From assembly GCF_030411955.1 (NCBI RefSeq), contig NZ_JASNRA010000018.1:1-57770 (forward strand): a DNA stretch of 57,770 nt, written 5' to 3'. Source of the DNA: Massilia sp. YIM B02443. Its GTDB lineage: Bacteria > Pseudomonadota > Gammaproteobacteria > Burkholderiales > Burkholderiaceae_D. Position numbers and translations under genes: made by a program. The first letter of the stretch is position 1. Each line of letters starts with the position of its first letter. Shown here in pieces: positions 16,456 to 25,470 of this stretch. Under the pieces are notes generated by a model, which saw only the letters and a list, made by a program, of their open reading frames with translations, searched no databases and was not told the DNA's origin.

Positions 16456-17265
16456 ATGGATTGGAAAACATTGGACGGGCGCGTCGCGATCGTCACCGGC
16501 GGTGGACGCGGACTGGGACGTGCGATGACCCTGGGGCTAGCGCGGGCGGGAGCGCGTGTAATCGCCACGGCCGCACGGGAAAGCGCGGAATTGGAACAGG
16601 TGGCCGCCGAGATGCATGCAGAGTGCGGCGAGCAGCGTGTGCTGCCGCTGATGGCGGATGTGCGCAATGCCGAAGATTGCGAACGGGTCGTGAACGCCGC
16701 GCTGGCGCAGTGGCAGCGACTCGACATTCTGGTGAACAATGCCGGACGCGGCATGAAGTACGCCAGCGAGCGTTTTCTTGTCGAGCCCCCCAGGTTCTGG
16801 GAAGTGGAGCCGGAGACCTGGCGCATGGTCATGGATACCAACGTCAACGGCCCTTTCCTGATGGCGCGCGCCGCCGTTCCACACCTGCTCCGGGCAGGCC
16901 GGGGGCGCATCGTCAACATCTCGATGAACCACGACACCATGCGCCGGCGGGGCTTCTCGCCTTATGGTCCGTCGAAGGCCGCGCTGGAATCCGAAACCAT
17001 CATCTGGGCGCAGGACCTGGAAGGCACTGGTGTAACGGTCAATGCGCTGCTTCCGGGAGGAGCGACCGCGACCGGCATGATCCCGCCGGGCCTGCCCGAT
17101 GCGGTGCGCGCCACGCTGCTGGAACCGGAAATCATCGTGGCGCCGCTATTGTGGCTGGTCTCGGCCGATGCGGATGGCATCAATGGCCGCCGCCTGCTCG
17201 CCAACCGCTGGGACGGTGCCGATCCGGCGCTTGCGATCGAGGACGCCGGATGGCCGCGCTCCTGA
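16456..17265 (+). CDS. Short-chain dehydrogenase/reductase
   Basis: A 269-residue classical SDR. NAD(P)-binding motif TGGGRGLGRA (residues about 14-23), NNAGRG, and the catalytic Ser/Tyr/Lys set with YGPSKAALE. The C-terminus is short and no extra domain is present. It is 5 bp downstream of the aldo-keto reductase, so a joint role in carbonyl metabolism is likely. The ATG at 16456 is favoured over a TTG at 16447, which would overlap the upstream stop. The substrate is unknown. Confidence 0.88.
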   Translation: MDWKTLDGRVAIVTGGGRGLGRAMTLGLARAGARVIATAARESAELEQVAAEMHAECGEQRVLPLMADVRNAEDCERVVNAALAQWQRLDILVNNAGRGMKYASERFLVEPPRFWEVEPETWRMVMDTNVNGPFLMARAAVPHLLRAGRGRIVNISMNHDTMRRRGFSPYGPSKAALESETIIWAQDLEGTGVTVNALLPGGATATGMIPPGLPDAVRATLLEPEIIVAPLLWLVSADADGINGRRLLANRWDGADPALAIEDAGWPRS

Positions 17266-17324
17266 CCCGGACAAAGCGAACGTGCGCCCGTGCTTCCGCG
17301 AGTTCAGGCTGCCAGATGCCAGCG

Positions 17325-18938
17325 TCATCGCTGCTTTAGCCAGCCCACAATGGCCAGTGCCACGGAAAGCAACGCCAGCAGGGCCGCCAGCTGCGGTTCG
17401 GAGGAGGAGACGATCGCGGCGCAGACAGCGAGCGCAGCGGGATAAACCGGGGGAGTGGCCGCGCCGCCACGCGCCTTGTCGCGCAGTCGCTCAAGGTCCG
17501 CGGGGGCGATGCTGACTGTGATCGCCCCGGTTCGGGCTACCTTCTCGATTTGCCTGACCAAGTTCGGGGTCGATAGCACCGCCCTTCCCAGCGATGCCAG
17601 CAGCTTGCCCGCTTCGCCGCGCAGTCGTGCGGGTCGGATGCGCTCCCGAATCAAATCCTTGGCGATCGGAGCCAGTTCGCTGGCGATGTTGAAATAGGGA
17701 TCGATCCGTCGAACAAAACCCTCGGCCGTGAGCAGCGTCCGGAGCACCAGGGCCAGATCGGGTGGAAGGGTGAGATGGAATTCGCGCAATAGGGCAAAGA
17801 CGCGCTGGAAGATGTCGCCAAGGTCGATCTGCTCGAGCAGGACGTTGCTGAAGCGGTCGATCAGGTCGGCCAGCGCCTCTTCCAGCCTGGTCCGGTCGAC
17901 ACTGGGCTCCCCGGCCCATAGCATGAGAATGTCGACCACGCCGCCCGTGTCCTGCGACGCAATCGCGAGACCGAGCCGAACCAGTTCCTCCCGGCGCTTC
18001 GGCAGGAGCGTCCCGACCGCGCCAAAATCGATGAGCCCAAGCGTTCCGTCCTCGAGGAAAAATACGTTCCCGGGGTGCGGGTCGGCATGGAAGTGACCGT
18101 TGATAAGGATCATGCGCAGCACCGCCTGTGCATAGGTGCTGGCCAGCGCACTGAGATCGAGCTGGCTCCGGCGCGCCGTCTCCAGGTCGCTCGCCGGAAT
18201 GCCGCGCAGCCGCTCCTGGATATTTACCCGCCTGCCGGAAAGCTCCCAGTCGAACCGGGCGGTTCGAACACCGAGATCCTTGAGGAAGGCGCCGATCGCA
18301 TTGCTGGCGCGCGCTTCCGCCCCGAGATCCATTTCGCGGTCGAGGCTTTCGGCGAAGTAGCGCAGCAACTCGTCCGGCTTGAGCCGTGCGACTTCCGGTA
18401 TGGTGCGCTCGGCGATACGGGCCAGGCGCCGCAGAATCCGCAGGTCGGCGTCGACGATCCGCTCGATCCCGGGACGACGGACCTTGACGATGACGTCACG
18501 GCCGTCGAGCAAGGTCGCGGCGTGGACCTGGGCGATGGACCCGGCTGCGATCGCTTTCTCGTCGAAACTGCTGAAACAGCTCTCGATCGACCCGCCAATG
18601 GCGTCTTCGATCAGCGGCCGCATGGTCTGGAAAGGAAGCGGTGGAACCCGGTCCTGCAGGCTGGTGAGCGCCTCGATCCATTCCGGATCAAGCAGATCGC
18701 TGCGCATCGCAAGGATCTGGCCGAACTTGACGGCAACCGGGCCGATGTCGCGCAACAGCGCGACGACCGCCTCCGGGCGGGCGCTGTCGAGCGTCTCGTC
18801 TCCGCCGCTTCCTAGGCCGAGCCTGGCAGACAGTCCCTTCAGGCCATGTCGTCCGAACAGGACGAGGATTTGCGCAAACCGCTCGCGCTCTTTCAACGCG
18901 GCGACCTCGGAGCCGTCGTTCAGTACTGGATCAGCCAT
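17325..18938 (-). CDS. ABC1/UbiB-family atypical kinase
   Basis: A 537-residue protein. The family KxGQ region is VAVKFGQILAMRSDLLD. The Ala-rich loop is AAGSIAQVHAA, the lysine strand VIVKVRRPGIE, the catalytic loop NGHFHADPHPGN, the metal loop LIDFGAVG, and a C-terminal membrane anchor ends WLKQR. Known: UbiB-type proteins support ubiquinone biosynthesis as ATPases or kinases. No other ubi gene is nearby, so this may be a paralog rather than UbiB itself. The ATG at 18938 is chosen because conserved sequence starts there; upstream in-frame codons are low-complexity. It overlaps the stop of a small upstream ORF by 8 bp. Confidence 0.85.
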   Translation of the reverse strand: MADPVLNDGSEVAALKERERFAQILVLFGRHGLKGLSARLGLGSGGDETLDSARPEAVVALLRDIGPVAVKFGQILAMRSDLLDPEWIEALTSLQDRVPPLPFQTMRPLIEDAIGGSIESCFSSFDEKAIAAGSIAQVHAATLLDGRDVIVKVRRPGIERIVDADLRILRRLARIAERTIPEVARLKPDELLRYFAESLDREMDLGAEARASNAIGAFLKDLGVRTARFDWELSGRRVNIQERLRGIPASDLETARRSQLDLSALASTYAQAVLRMILINGHFHADPHPGNVFFLEDGTLGLIDFGAVGTLLPKRREELVRLGLAIASQDTGGVVDILMLWAGEPSVDRTRLEEALADLIDRFSNVLLEQIDLGDIFQRVFALLREFHLTLPPDLALVLRTLLTAEGFVRRIDPYFNIASELAPIAKDLIRERIRPARLRGEAGKLLASLGRAVLSTPNLVRQIEKVARTGAITVSIAPADLERLRDKARGGAATPPVYPAALAVCAAIVSSSEPQLAALLALLSVALAIVGWLKQR

Positions 18939-19224
18939 GGTTCTTCTTTCTTGAGGTAACAAAACGAGCGCTCCACAATCCGGCGGGCTCTTCGGTCTCA
19001 GTGCGGCGGTCACGCTGGCGCCGCCGGGGAAGCGCAACAGCCATTGAACTGGCCGCTTCCGACAAGCGCTGCACCTTGATTGTCGATGCGGGTGCCGAGG
19101 AAGGTGCCTGTCCGGGGTGCGCCCAGAGACCCTTGATGAATTCGTCGGCGATGTGGCAGTGCAACGGATACATTTGCAGGTAGCGTTCGGGCATCGGGAA
19201 ATTATTTGGGTTTTCTGTGGCCAT
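18931..19224 (-). CDS. Hypothetical protein, ~97 aa
   Basis: ATG at 19224 opens a 97-codon frame. It begins MATENPNNFPMPERYLQMYP, then LHCHIADEFIKGLWAHPGQ, and becomes basic and low-complexity (LPRRRQRDRRTETEEP). Its TGA overlaps the start of the downstream ABC1 kinase gene, suggesting coupling. The N-terminal 35 residues look protein-like and might be a small domain; I recognise no family. The Shine-Dalgarno sequence is weak. Confidence 0.4.
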   Translation of the reverse strand: MATENPNNFPMPERYLQMYPLHCHIADEFIKGLWAHPGQAPSSAPASTIKVQRLSEAASSMAVALPRRRQRDRRTETEEPAGLWSARFVTSRKKNHG

Positions 19225-19284
19225 AGGGTTAGCCGAACCAATAGTATCCGTGGCCAAATGGTTGGGGTCGAGTGAACCAGAACA

Positions 19285-20742
19285 TCAAGCGCGCACCCGA
19301 TCCCCTTCTTTCGCCTTCTCCCCAACGCTCGACGGCATGAACATCATGACGGCCAACGCGATCGCGACCATGATGGTACCCGCTATGAACATGTCGGCAA
19401 TCGCTTGCCGGTAGATGACCGGGGTCGGTGCCCGACCATGCAGGTGCTGCGCCAGGATGGCGCCGGAACCGGCGACGCCGACCAGGCCACCTAGGGAGCG
19501 GAAAAAACTCAGCATTGCCGTTCCAATACCGCGGCGCGGCGCCGCCAATGCGGTCTGAACCAGAATGGTCATATTGGGCGACACCAACCCCAGGCCCGCC
19601 CCGAGCACGAACATGGCGGGTTCGATAACGATGAAGCCAAGCGACTGCGCGATCGCCCATGAAAGAACAGCGAACGCGGCGAGCGCCATGCCCAGTCCGA
19701 TGACCTGCATTCGCTTGTAGTCGAAGCTGTCGCGGCTCATCAGGCGTCCGTTGACCAACGACGCGAGCACCATGCCTACCATCAGCGGCATCGTGAGCAA
19801 TCCGGAATTGGCCGGACTGGCCCCCATAACCAGCTGAAAAAGTATCGGGAAAAACATGCTCGCGCCCATCATGCCGACAAAGGTGAAGGCCATGACCACA
19901 CTGCCGACGTTGAATACCCGGCTGTGAAAAAGGTCCGGCGGCAGGACCGGCTCTGGCACGCGATGCACGTGGAACATCAGCAGCGCAAGCATGCCGATCG
20001 CCGCGAGCGTCAGGTAAGCTACCGGCGGAGACTCCCATGGCCACTCACTCCCCCCGAGAGCCAGTACGAGCAGTGCTGAGGTCACCGAACCGATCAGCAA
20101 AACGGAGCCGAGGTAGTCGATACTGTGCCGGATGGTCCGGGTAGCCGCGGGCATCGCCCTAGCGATGAGAAACAGCGCAACCACGCCGACCGGCATATTG
20201 ATATAGAAAATCCAGTGCCAGGATAGCAGGTCCGTCAAGATCCCGCCCAACACGGGACCGATGACGGTCGTGGAAGCGTAGATCGCCACGATGCGCCCAT
20301 GGCGCCGTCCGCGCTCGGCAGGCGGCACCAAATCCCCAATGACGATTTGTGCCAGCGGCAGGAAGCCGCCCGCGCCAATGCCCTGGATCGCACGAAATCC
20401 GATCAGCTGCGGCAGGTCTTGCGCCAGGCCGCACAGGATCGATCCGATCAAAAAGCTGATGATCGCGAAATAGAGCAGCGGCTTGCGTCCGTACTGGTCG
20501 CTGAGCTTGCCGTAAAGAGGCATGACCGCGGTCGAAGCCAAAGCATAGGCCGTCACCACCCACGCCAGGTCCGACATGTTGCCGAACTCTGCGCCGATAC
20601 GCGGCAAGGCAGTGGCAACGATGCTTTGGTCCAGCCCTGCAAGCGCCATCATCGTGACCAAGGCAAAATAGATCGCGCCGATCTGTTTCGATGACGTCGC
20701 GGACTCGGTTCCGGCTCCAGTTTCCGGGGAGTGCCGCGTCAT
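19285..20742 (-). CDS. MFS transporter, DHA2 (EmrB/QacA) family
   Basis: A 485-residue inner-membrane drug:H+ antiporter with about 14 TM segments. Features: motif D1 region (LDQSIVATALPRIG), motif A GKLSDQYGRKPLL in loop 2-3, and motif C GPVLGGILTD in TM5. No membrane-fusion partner (EmrA) is adjacent, so it probably acts alone. The substrate is unknown. It reads away from a decayed region containing the DUF6640 pseudogene. Confidence 0.9.
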   Translation of the reverse strand: MTRHSPETGAGTESATSSKQIGAIYFALVTMMALAGLDQSIVATALPRIGAEFGNMSDLAWVVTAYALASTAVMPLYGKLSDQYGRKPLLYFAIISFLIGSILCGLAQDLPQLIGFRAIQGIGAGGFLPLAQIVIGDLVPPAERGRRHGRIVAIYASTTVIGPVLGGILTDLLSWHWIFYINMPVGVVALFLIARAMPAATRTIRHSIDYLGSVLLIGSVTSALLVLALGGSEWPWESPPVAYLTLAAIGMLALLMFHVHRVPEPVLPPDLFHSRVFNVGSVVMAFTFVGMMGASMFFPILFQLVMGASPANSGLLTMPLMVGMVLASLVNGRLMSRDSFDYKRMQVIGLGMALAAFAVLSWAIAQSLGFIVIEPAMFVLGAGLGLVSPNMTILVQTALAAPRRGIGTAMLSFFRSLGGLVGVAGSGAILAQHLHGRAPTPVIYRQAIADMFIAGTIMVAIALAVMMFMPSSVGEKAKEGDRVRA

Positions 20743-21044
20743 TTACAGATCGCGGCGAGAAAGAGGAATGCCCGCACGGGGACTGGCGTAGTCACTGCGG
20801 CATACGGCGCCAGCTTGGGGGTGTCAATGCCTGCTTGCAGGCCAATGCCATGCAGCAGTTCCGAGGCTGATTCTGCAATGTTGTCGTCGTTGCCGGCGGT
20901 ATGAACACTCATGTTTGATGAATTGGTCAGCCCAGCAACTATGATAGCCCAGCCTTGCAGCTTCCGCAAAGCTACCGCGTGCGTCGCTGCTGTGCCGAAC
21001 CCAGCAACGCTGAGGCGAAGCACGCCGCAAACGTGCGCAAGCAT
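20739..21044 (-). CDS. Uncertain ORF upstream of the MFS gene
   Basis: A 101-codon frame whose TAA overlaps the MFS ATG (TAAATGA). The middle reads NSSNMSVHTAGNDDNIAESA and the C-terminus VPVRAFLFLAAICK. I recognise no family, and no clear ribosome-binding site precedes the ATG. It could be a leader gene or a chance frame. The stretch 21045-21236 holds no other gene. Confidence 0.2.
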   Translation of the reverse strand: MLAHVCGVLRLSVAGFGTAATHAVALRKLQGWAIIVAGLTNSSNMSVHTAGNDDNIAESASELLHGIGLQAGIDTPKLAPYAAVTTPVPVRAFLFLAAICK

Positions 21045-21236
21045 CGCGTTAAGTAATCGATCCTTATTCTCACGACTACAAATCAGAATTTTTTGTTACT
21101 TCGGTTCGCTGTCTAGGCAAACGCTCACGCCGAATCCTCAGACAAGATGGTTATGTACCCGTCTATGGCCTATACCAGCACAGCGAATCGATTGTGGAGC
21201 GGGCGTGCACATTGTACCTAGTTATATGGAGGAACC

Positions 21237-21688
21237 ATGAGCTCAAGTATATCGGCCTCGTCGAAAAAAAGACCCAACCTTGGGGTTAAAATACTTTATG
21301 TCGCTAACATCGCCGCAATGACAGGCGGTTGGATAGCCGATATGAACAAGACCCACATGTTCAATCCGAAGTGGACGCCGCACGCGAAGTTCCACGATGC
21401 TATGTCAATCAGTGCCGCAAGTTTGGCGGGCGTATCCGGTCTTTAGTCCCTGGCAGGTCGGCCGTTCGATCACCGCGTCAATACTGCGATCGCTGCCTTA
21501 TTGCCTGCGATAATCTTTGGCGCGCAGGCAACTGCTTTTCTCTATTCTGGTGAAAAGGGGTTGGAACTGAAAACCCCACGATGGCACCCGAAGTCGCGGG
21601 CGTCCGGAAGAATGAGCTGCCAGTTGCGCTCCTCGGGCTCGCACTACCAGGCATCGGTTATTTCTTGACCATAAAAAGTCGCGGCTAG
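21237..21688 (+). pseudogene. DUF6640-family membrane protein, frameshifted
   Basis: The first frame starts at ATG 21237 and reads VKILYVANIAAMTGGWIAD then MNKTHMFNPKWTPHAKFHDA, the DUF6640-type signature (D.N.TH.FNP.W.PHAKFHD). It stops at 21446. A second frame continues VNTAIAALLPAIIFGAQATA FLYSG, and a third ends ELPVALLGLALPGIGYFLTI KSRG at TAG 21686-21688. Three frames thus carry consecutive parts of one about 150-aa membrane protein, implying at least two frameshifts. Function unknown even when intact. Confidence 0.65.
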
Positions 21689-22066
21689 CTCGGATATCGG
21701 TGTGCCGCCGGAACCAGTTTTGTTGCCGAAACATTGTCCTGCCTTATCGAGCCGCGCATCTGCGGGGATACGCGTTCGGGAGGCTCCAAGACGACCTCCG
21801 CGCCGCGCGGCGGCGCGTCGCACATCACGTAGATCCGACTCGGCGTGATTCCCGTCCGCAGCGACTCGCCCCGAGGCGGCATGCGCCAAGGCGACCTGCT
21901 AAAAAAAATTGCGAACGTAAGGAGAACCCGGCCATGGTACGCCTATTTGCCATGGCGCCAAAAAGGACCTCCCATTGGATCAGGAAACAGGCCGGCTCGT
22001 ACGCAACCGCAACGAATGGGCCTGCGTCGGCTATCGCAGTATAGCGCGTGACCTGTACAGTCGCGT
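21689..22066. other. Intergenic stretch without a recognisable gene
   Basis: Short opposing frames exist; one on the minus strand, 21685-21882, begins MPPRGESLRTGITPSRIYVM. None has a family or a good start site. It includes a GC palindrome (CGCCGCGCGGCG, about 21797-21812) and an A8-rich run near 21901. It probably continues the decay of the upstream pseudogene. Confidence 0.35.
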
Positions 22067-24283
22067 TCAGACGCGATGCTCCGCGCTCATTCCGGACAGC
22101 AGCCTTCCCGAATTCAGCACCACGCTCAGACTGCTGGCCAGCATGGCGCAGGCAGCGGCAACCGGGGTCACCATGCCGCTGGAGGCCAGCCCCAGCACGG
22201 CCACGTTATAGACCATGGAGAACGCCAGGTTCTGGCGCACCACCCGGACGGTGCGCCGTGCATGCCGCCAGGCGGCGGCAACCTGCTCGACGCCGCCGCT
22301 CGCGATGACCACCCCTGCCGTGGCGACCGCCGCTGGCGCGGCACCCTGAACCGCGATGCCGCAGTCGGCTGCGGCCAGGGCAAGCGCGTCATTGACACCG
22401 TCGCCGACGAACACCGCGGGTCTGCCGGCCCGTTCGAGGACCTTCACCTTGTCCTCGGGCAGACAGTGCGCGTGGACATGCTCAGGCCCAAGACCGACGG
22501 CTTGCGCAACCTGGGCCGCGGCGGCCGCACTGTCGCCGGTGACCAGGCGGGTGCGGATGCCCGCATCTGCAAACGTGCGCAGGGCCTCGGCGGCGCTTTC
22601 CCGTATGCGGTCCTGCAACAGGATGGCGCCGATCCATGTTCCGTTCCGCGCGACTTCGACCCTGGTGCAGCCTGGCGGCGCACTTGCCGGCAGGGCCACG
22701 CCCTGCTCTTCGACAAAACCCGCGCTGCCCACGAGTACCGTCTGATTTCCGTCCTTGCTGCGCCAGGTGCAGCCGCGCGAATGGCGTTGCGCCAGCCCCT
22801 CCCCGGCGCTGCCCATGCCTGCGGCCTCGGCCGCCGTGCGGATCGCGCGCGCCACCGGGTGCGCAATGTCAGCTTCCGCCCGCGCCGCCAGGGCCAGTAC
22901 CTCGGCGGAAGCGGCGCGCTGCGAACCGATCACCTCGCGTACTTCAAGCATGCCTTCGGTCAGCGTGCCGGTCTTGTCGAACAGGATTTCGCGCGCACCG
23001 GCAAGCGCTTCGAGCGAAGCAGGATCGCGCAGCAGGATACCCTGGCGCGCCCCACTTGCGGTCGACGCGGCATACGCCAGCGGCAGCGCCAGCCCGACTG
23101 CACAAGGACAGGCCGCTACCAATACCGACAGGGCACGCAGCGCCGCCTGCACCGGATCTCCGCTCGCGCCCCAGGCCAGTGCGAAACTGGCCGCCGCCAG
23201 CACCAGCGCACCCGGCACCAGCCAGCGCGCGAACCGTTCCGCCTGCATGGCGGCGGCGCTTTTCGTACCGAGCAATTCGAGCATGCGCACGCCGATGCGG
23301 TCGATGAAACGTTGGCCCCAGGGCTGCTCGACGCGCAGTACCAGCCGCGACGACACGTTGATGGAGCCGGCAACGATGCTGTCGCCGGGCGCGACCGGCA
23401 AGGGAGCCGACTCGCCGTTCACGATCGCCGCATCGACCTCGCCTTCACCTTCGACGACCGTGCCATCGACCGCGACGCGCTCGCCCGCGTGCACCAGCAC
23501 CAGGTCGCCCGGACCGACCCGGTCCGCGGCTTCCTCCGTCGGGACGCCGTCGGCGCCGATCCGGCGTACCGTTTCCGGCACCGCCTGGCGCAACGCATTC
23601 ACCGCCACCGAGTTGCGCCGCCGTGCGTGCAGTTCGATCAGGCGGCCGCACAGCAGAAAACTCACGAGCATCGTCGCGGTGTCCGCGTACACATCGGCGC
23701 TGCCGCGCAGCAGCGACCATGCCGAGAGCAGGCAGGACGCCAGCACGCCGGTCGACACCAGCGCATCCATGCCGGGCACGCCGGCGCGCAGGGTGCGCCA
23801 GCCGGCGCGATAGAAGGACAGGGCCGACCAGCTCACCACTGGCAGCGCGGCCAGGCAGGCGGCGAGCGCGACCCACCAACCCTGGGGCGAGGCGGCCAGC
23901 CCGGCGTCCAGGTACAGCGCCACCGATCCGAGCATGCTCCACATCCCGAAAAAGCCGGCCACCGCCAGCCGCATCCAGACCGCGCGCGCCTGGGCATCGA
24001 TCTGCCGCTCCAGTTCCTGGGATTCGACCAGCGGGACGATGCCGTAGCCGAGCCGCTCGACGCGTGAGAAGACTTCATCGAGGTCGACGCGCTCCGGGTC
24101 CCAGCGCACCAGCGCCGAACCGCCCGCAAAACTGGTGCTGGCCGCGGTCACGCCGGGCGCGCGCGCGATCGTGCGCTCGACGGCCAGCGCGCAACTGGCG
24201 CACCACATGCCCTCGATGCTGACCACCATGCGCCCGGCGCGGCGCAGCGCCTCGCGGTCCATGCCGGCGAAGGCCGCCTCCAC
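22067..24283 (-). CDS. ccoI: CcoI/FixI-type copper-translocating P-type ATPase
   Basis: A 738-residue P1B ATPase. The N-terminal metal-binding domain has CASC (Cys28, Cys31 in GMWCASCALAV). About eight TM segments follow, with the CPC ion site at 392-394, phosphorylation motif DKTGTLTEG at 436, the His-Pro element IAHPVARAI, and GDGVNDALAL. The actuator loop reads NGESAP, where many relatives have TGES. Known: CcoI/FixI delivers copper for the CuB site of cbb3 oxidase. It is the last gene of the ccoN-ccoO-cytochrome-tsdA-like run, 4 bp after its neighbour, which fits that role. Confidence 0.92.
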   Translation of the reverse strand: MEAAFAGMDREALRRAGRMVVSIEGMWCASCALAVERTIARAPGVTAASTSFAGGSALVRWDPERVDLDEVFSRVERLGYGIVPLVESQELERQIDAQARAVWMRLAVAGFFGMWSMLGSVALYLDAGLAASPQGWWVALAACLAALPVVSWSALSFYRAGWRTLRAGVPGMDALVSTGVLASCLLSAWSLLRGSADVYADTATMLVSFLLCGRLIELHARRRNSVAVNALRQAVPETVRRIGADGVPTEEAADRVGPGDLVLVHAGERVAVDGTVVEGEGEVDAAIVNGESAPLPVAPGDSIVAGSINVSSRLVLRVEQPWGQRFIDRIGVRMLELLGTKSAAAMQAERFARWLVPGALVLAAASFALAWGASGDPVQAALRALSVLVAACPCAVGLALPLAYAASTASGARQGILLRDPASLEALAGAREILFDKTGTLTEGMLEVREVIGSQRAASAEVLALAARAEADIAHPVARAIRTAAEAAGMGSAGEGLAQRHSRGCTWRSKDGNQTVLVGSAGFVEEQGVALPASAPPGCTRVEVARNGTWIGAILLQDRIRESAAEALRTFADAGIRTRLVTGDSAAAAAQVAQAVGLGPEHVHAHCLPEDKVKVLERAGRPAVFVGDGVNDALALAAADCGIAVQGAAPAAVATAGVVIASGGVEQVAAAWRHARRTVRVVRQNLAFSMVYNVAVLGLASSGMVTPVAAACAMLASSLSVVLNSGRLLSGMSAEHRV

Positions 24284-24287
24284 CTGC

Positions 24288-25445
24288 TTAACCCTTGGCC
24301 GGACTGGCCGCGCTGGCCGAGGTGGCGCGGGCCACGCCGACGCCGAGGATCCTGCCGTTCACTTCCTTGCCGTAGTAGCTCTTTTCCTTGTTGTGGAAAC
24401 GCACCCGCGCCTCCTCGATCGTCCCGGTCTGGCGCGGATCCTTCGGCCGCTCGTGGCTGTTGATGTAGGCCGCCGCGTCCCAGGCGTCCTGGTCCGACAG
24501 GCTGTACGGCTTACCGAGCGGCATGTTGGCCTTGATAAAGCCCGCCGCGGTATCGATGCGCGACATGCCGGCGCCCCAGTTGTAGGCTTCCGGCCCCCAC
24601 AGCGGCGGGAAGCGCAGCTTGCCGCTCTCGTCCTTGCGGCCCTGGCCGTCGGCGCCGTGGCACAGTGCGCAATTCTGCGCGTAGACCCTGGCGCCGCGCG
24701 CGTGGTCGTATCCCTGCGGCGTTTCCTTGACCTTGATGTAGCCGCCGCCGCGCATCTTCTCGCCGGTAGGCGCGCCATCGGCAAGCCAGTACATGTAGAT
24801 CATCAGGTCCTTGTAGATGTCGTCGCCCGGCGGCGGCGCCTTGCCGGCCTCGGAAGCCTGCGCGTTCATCGAATAGTTGAAGCAGCCGTTGATCCGCTCT
24901 TCCAGCGTATTGACCTTGTTGTTCTTGGCCCGGTATTTCGGGTACTGCACGTAGGCCGCCCACATCGGCGCCGAATTCTCGCGCCGTCCCGCGTCGAGGT
25001 GGCACTGGGCACAGGCCATGCTGTTGCCGACATAGCGCTGGGCATACTGCGGCGTGTGGATGAAGATGTCGCGGCCGCGCCGGATCGCGTCGCCTTCCGC
25101 ACCGTCGGGCATCTCGCTCTCGGATGGCGGCACGAAGTAGCCGTCCGGGCCGGTCGGCTGCAGCGGCGCGGCCACCTTGCCTTCCTTGTCCTTCTTGCGC
25201 TCGGCACGCGCGGCGAGCATCGCCTTGCGCGCTTCCGCCCCCGCGGCTTCGCGCGAAACGGCCGGCGCCGGCGTCTCGGGCGTGAAGCCCGCAGCGGTCT
25301 GGAAACTGCGCCAGGCGCCGGTCTGGACCACCAGGGCGCCAAAGGCGAACAGCACCAGGCCGCCGCCGGCCGCGGCGGCCAGGCGGCGGGCGGTACTGCC
25401 CAGGGCGTAGGGAGACTGCGTCGTGGTTTTTTTCGGGTCGTTCAT
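24288..25445 (-). CDS. tsdA: TsdA-like diheme cytochrome c (thiosulfate dehydrogenase family)
   Basis: A 385-residue protein with an N-terminal membrane anchor (about 24-42) and two heme sites, CAQCH (145-149) and CALCH (259-263). Between them lies INGCFNYSMN with Cys188, about 39 residues after the first heme. Known: TsdA enzymes join two thiosulfates to tetrathionate and use a Cys axial ligand in just this type of segment. It sits inside the cbb3 operon, between a diheme cytochrome and ccoI, an unusual place. It could be a thiosulfate dehydrogenase feeding the oxidase directly, or only an electron-transfer subunit (inference). The long Ala/Lys linker at 65-95 may let the head reach the periplasm. 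Confidence 0.75.
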   Translation of the reverse strand: MNDPKKTTTQSPYALGSTARRLAAAAGGGLVLFAFGALVVQTGAWRSFQTAAGFTPETPAPAVSREAAGAEARKAMLAARAERKKDKEGKVAAPLQPTGPDGYFVPPSESEMPDGAEGDAIRRGRDIFIHTPQYAQRYVGNSMACAQCHLDAGRRENSAPMWAAYVQYPKYRAKNNKVNTLEERINGCFNYSMNAQASEAGKAPPPGDDIYKDLMIYMYWLADGAPTGEKMRGGGYIKVKETPQGYDHARGARVYAQNCALCHGADGQGRKDESGKLRFPPLWGPEAYNWGAGMSRIDTAAGFIKANMPLGKPYSLSDQDAWDAAAYINSHERPKDPRQTGTIEEARVRFHNKEKSYYGKEVNGRILGVGVARATSASAASPAKG

Positions 25446-25470
25446 ATTCTGTCGGGTTCAAGCGTTGGCA

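Noticed and set aside
22076..24067. Very long open frame on the plus strand opposite ccoI
   Set aside because: The minus strand carries all P-type ATPase motifs in order. The opposing frame is Arg/Gly/His-rich, has no motifs, and is a known artefact of GC-rich codon use.
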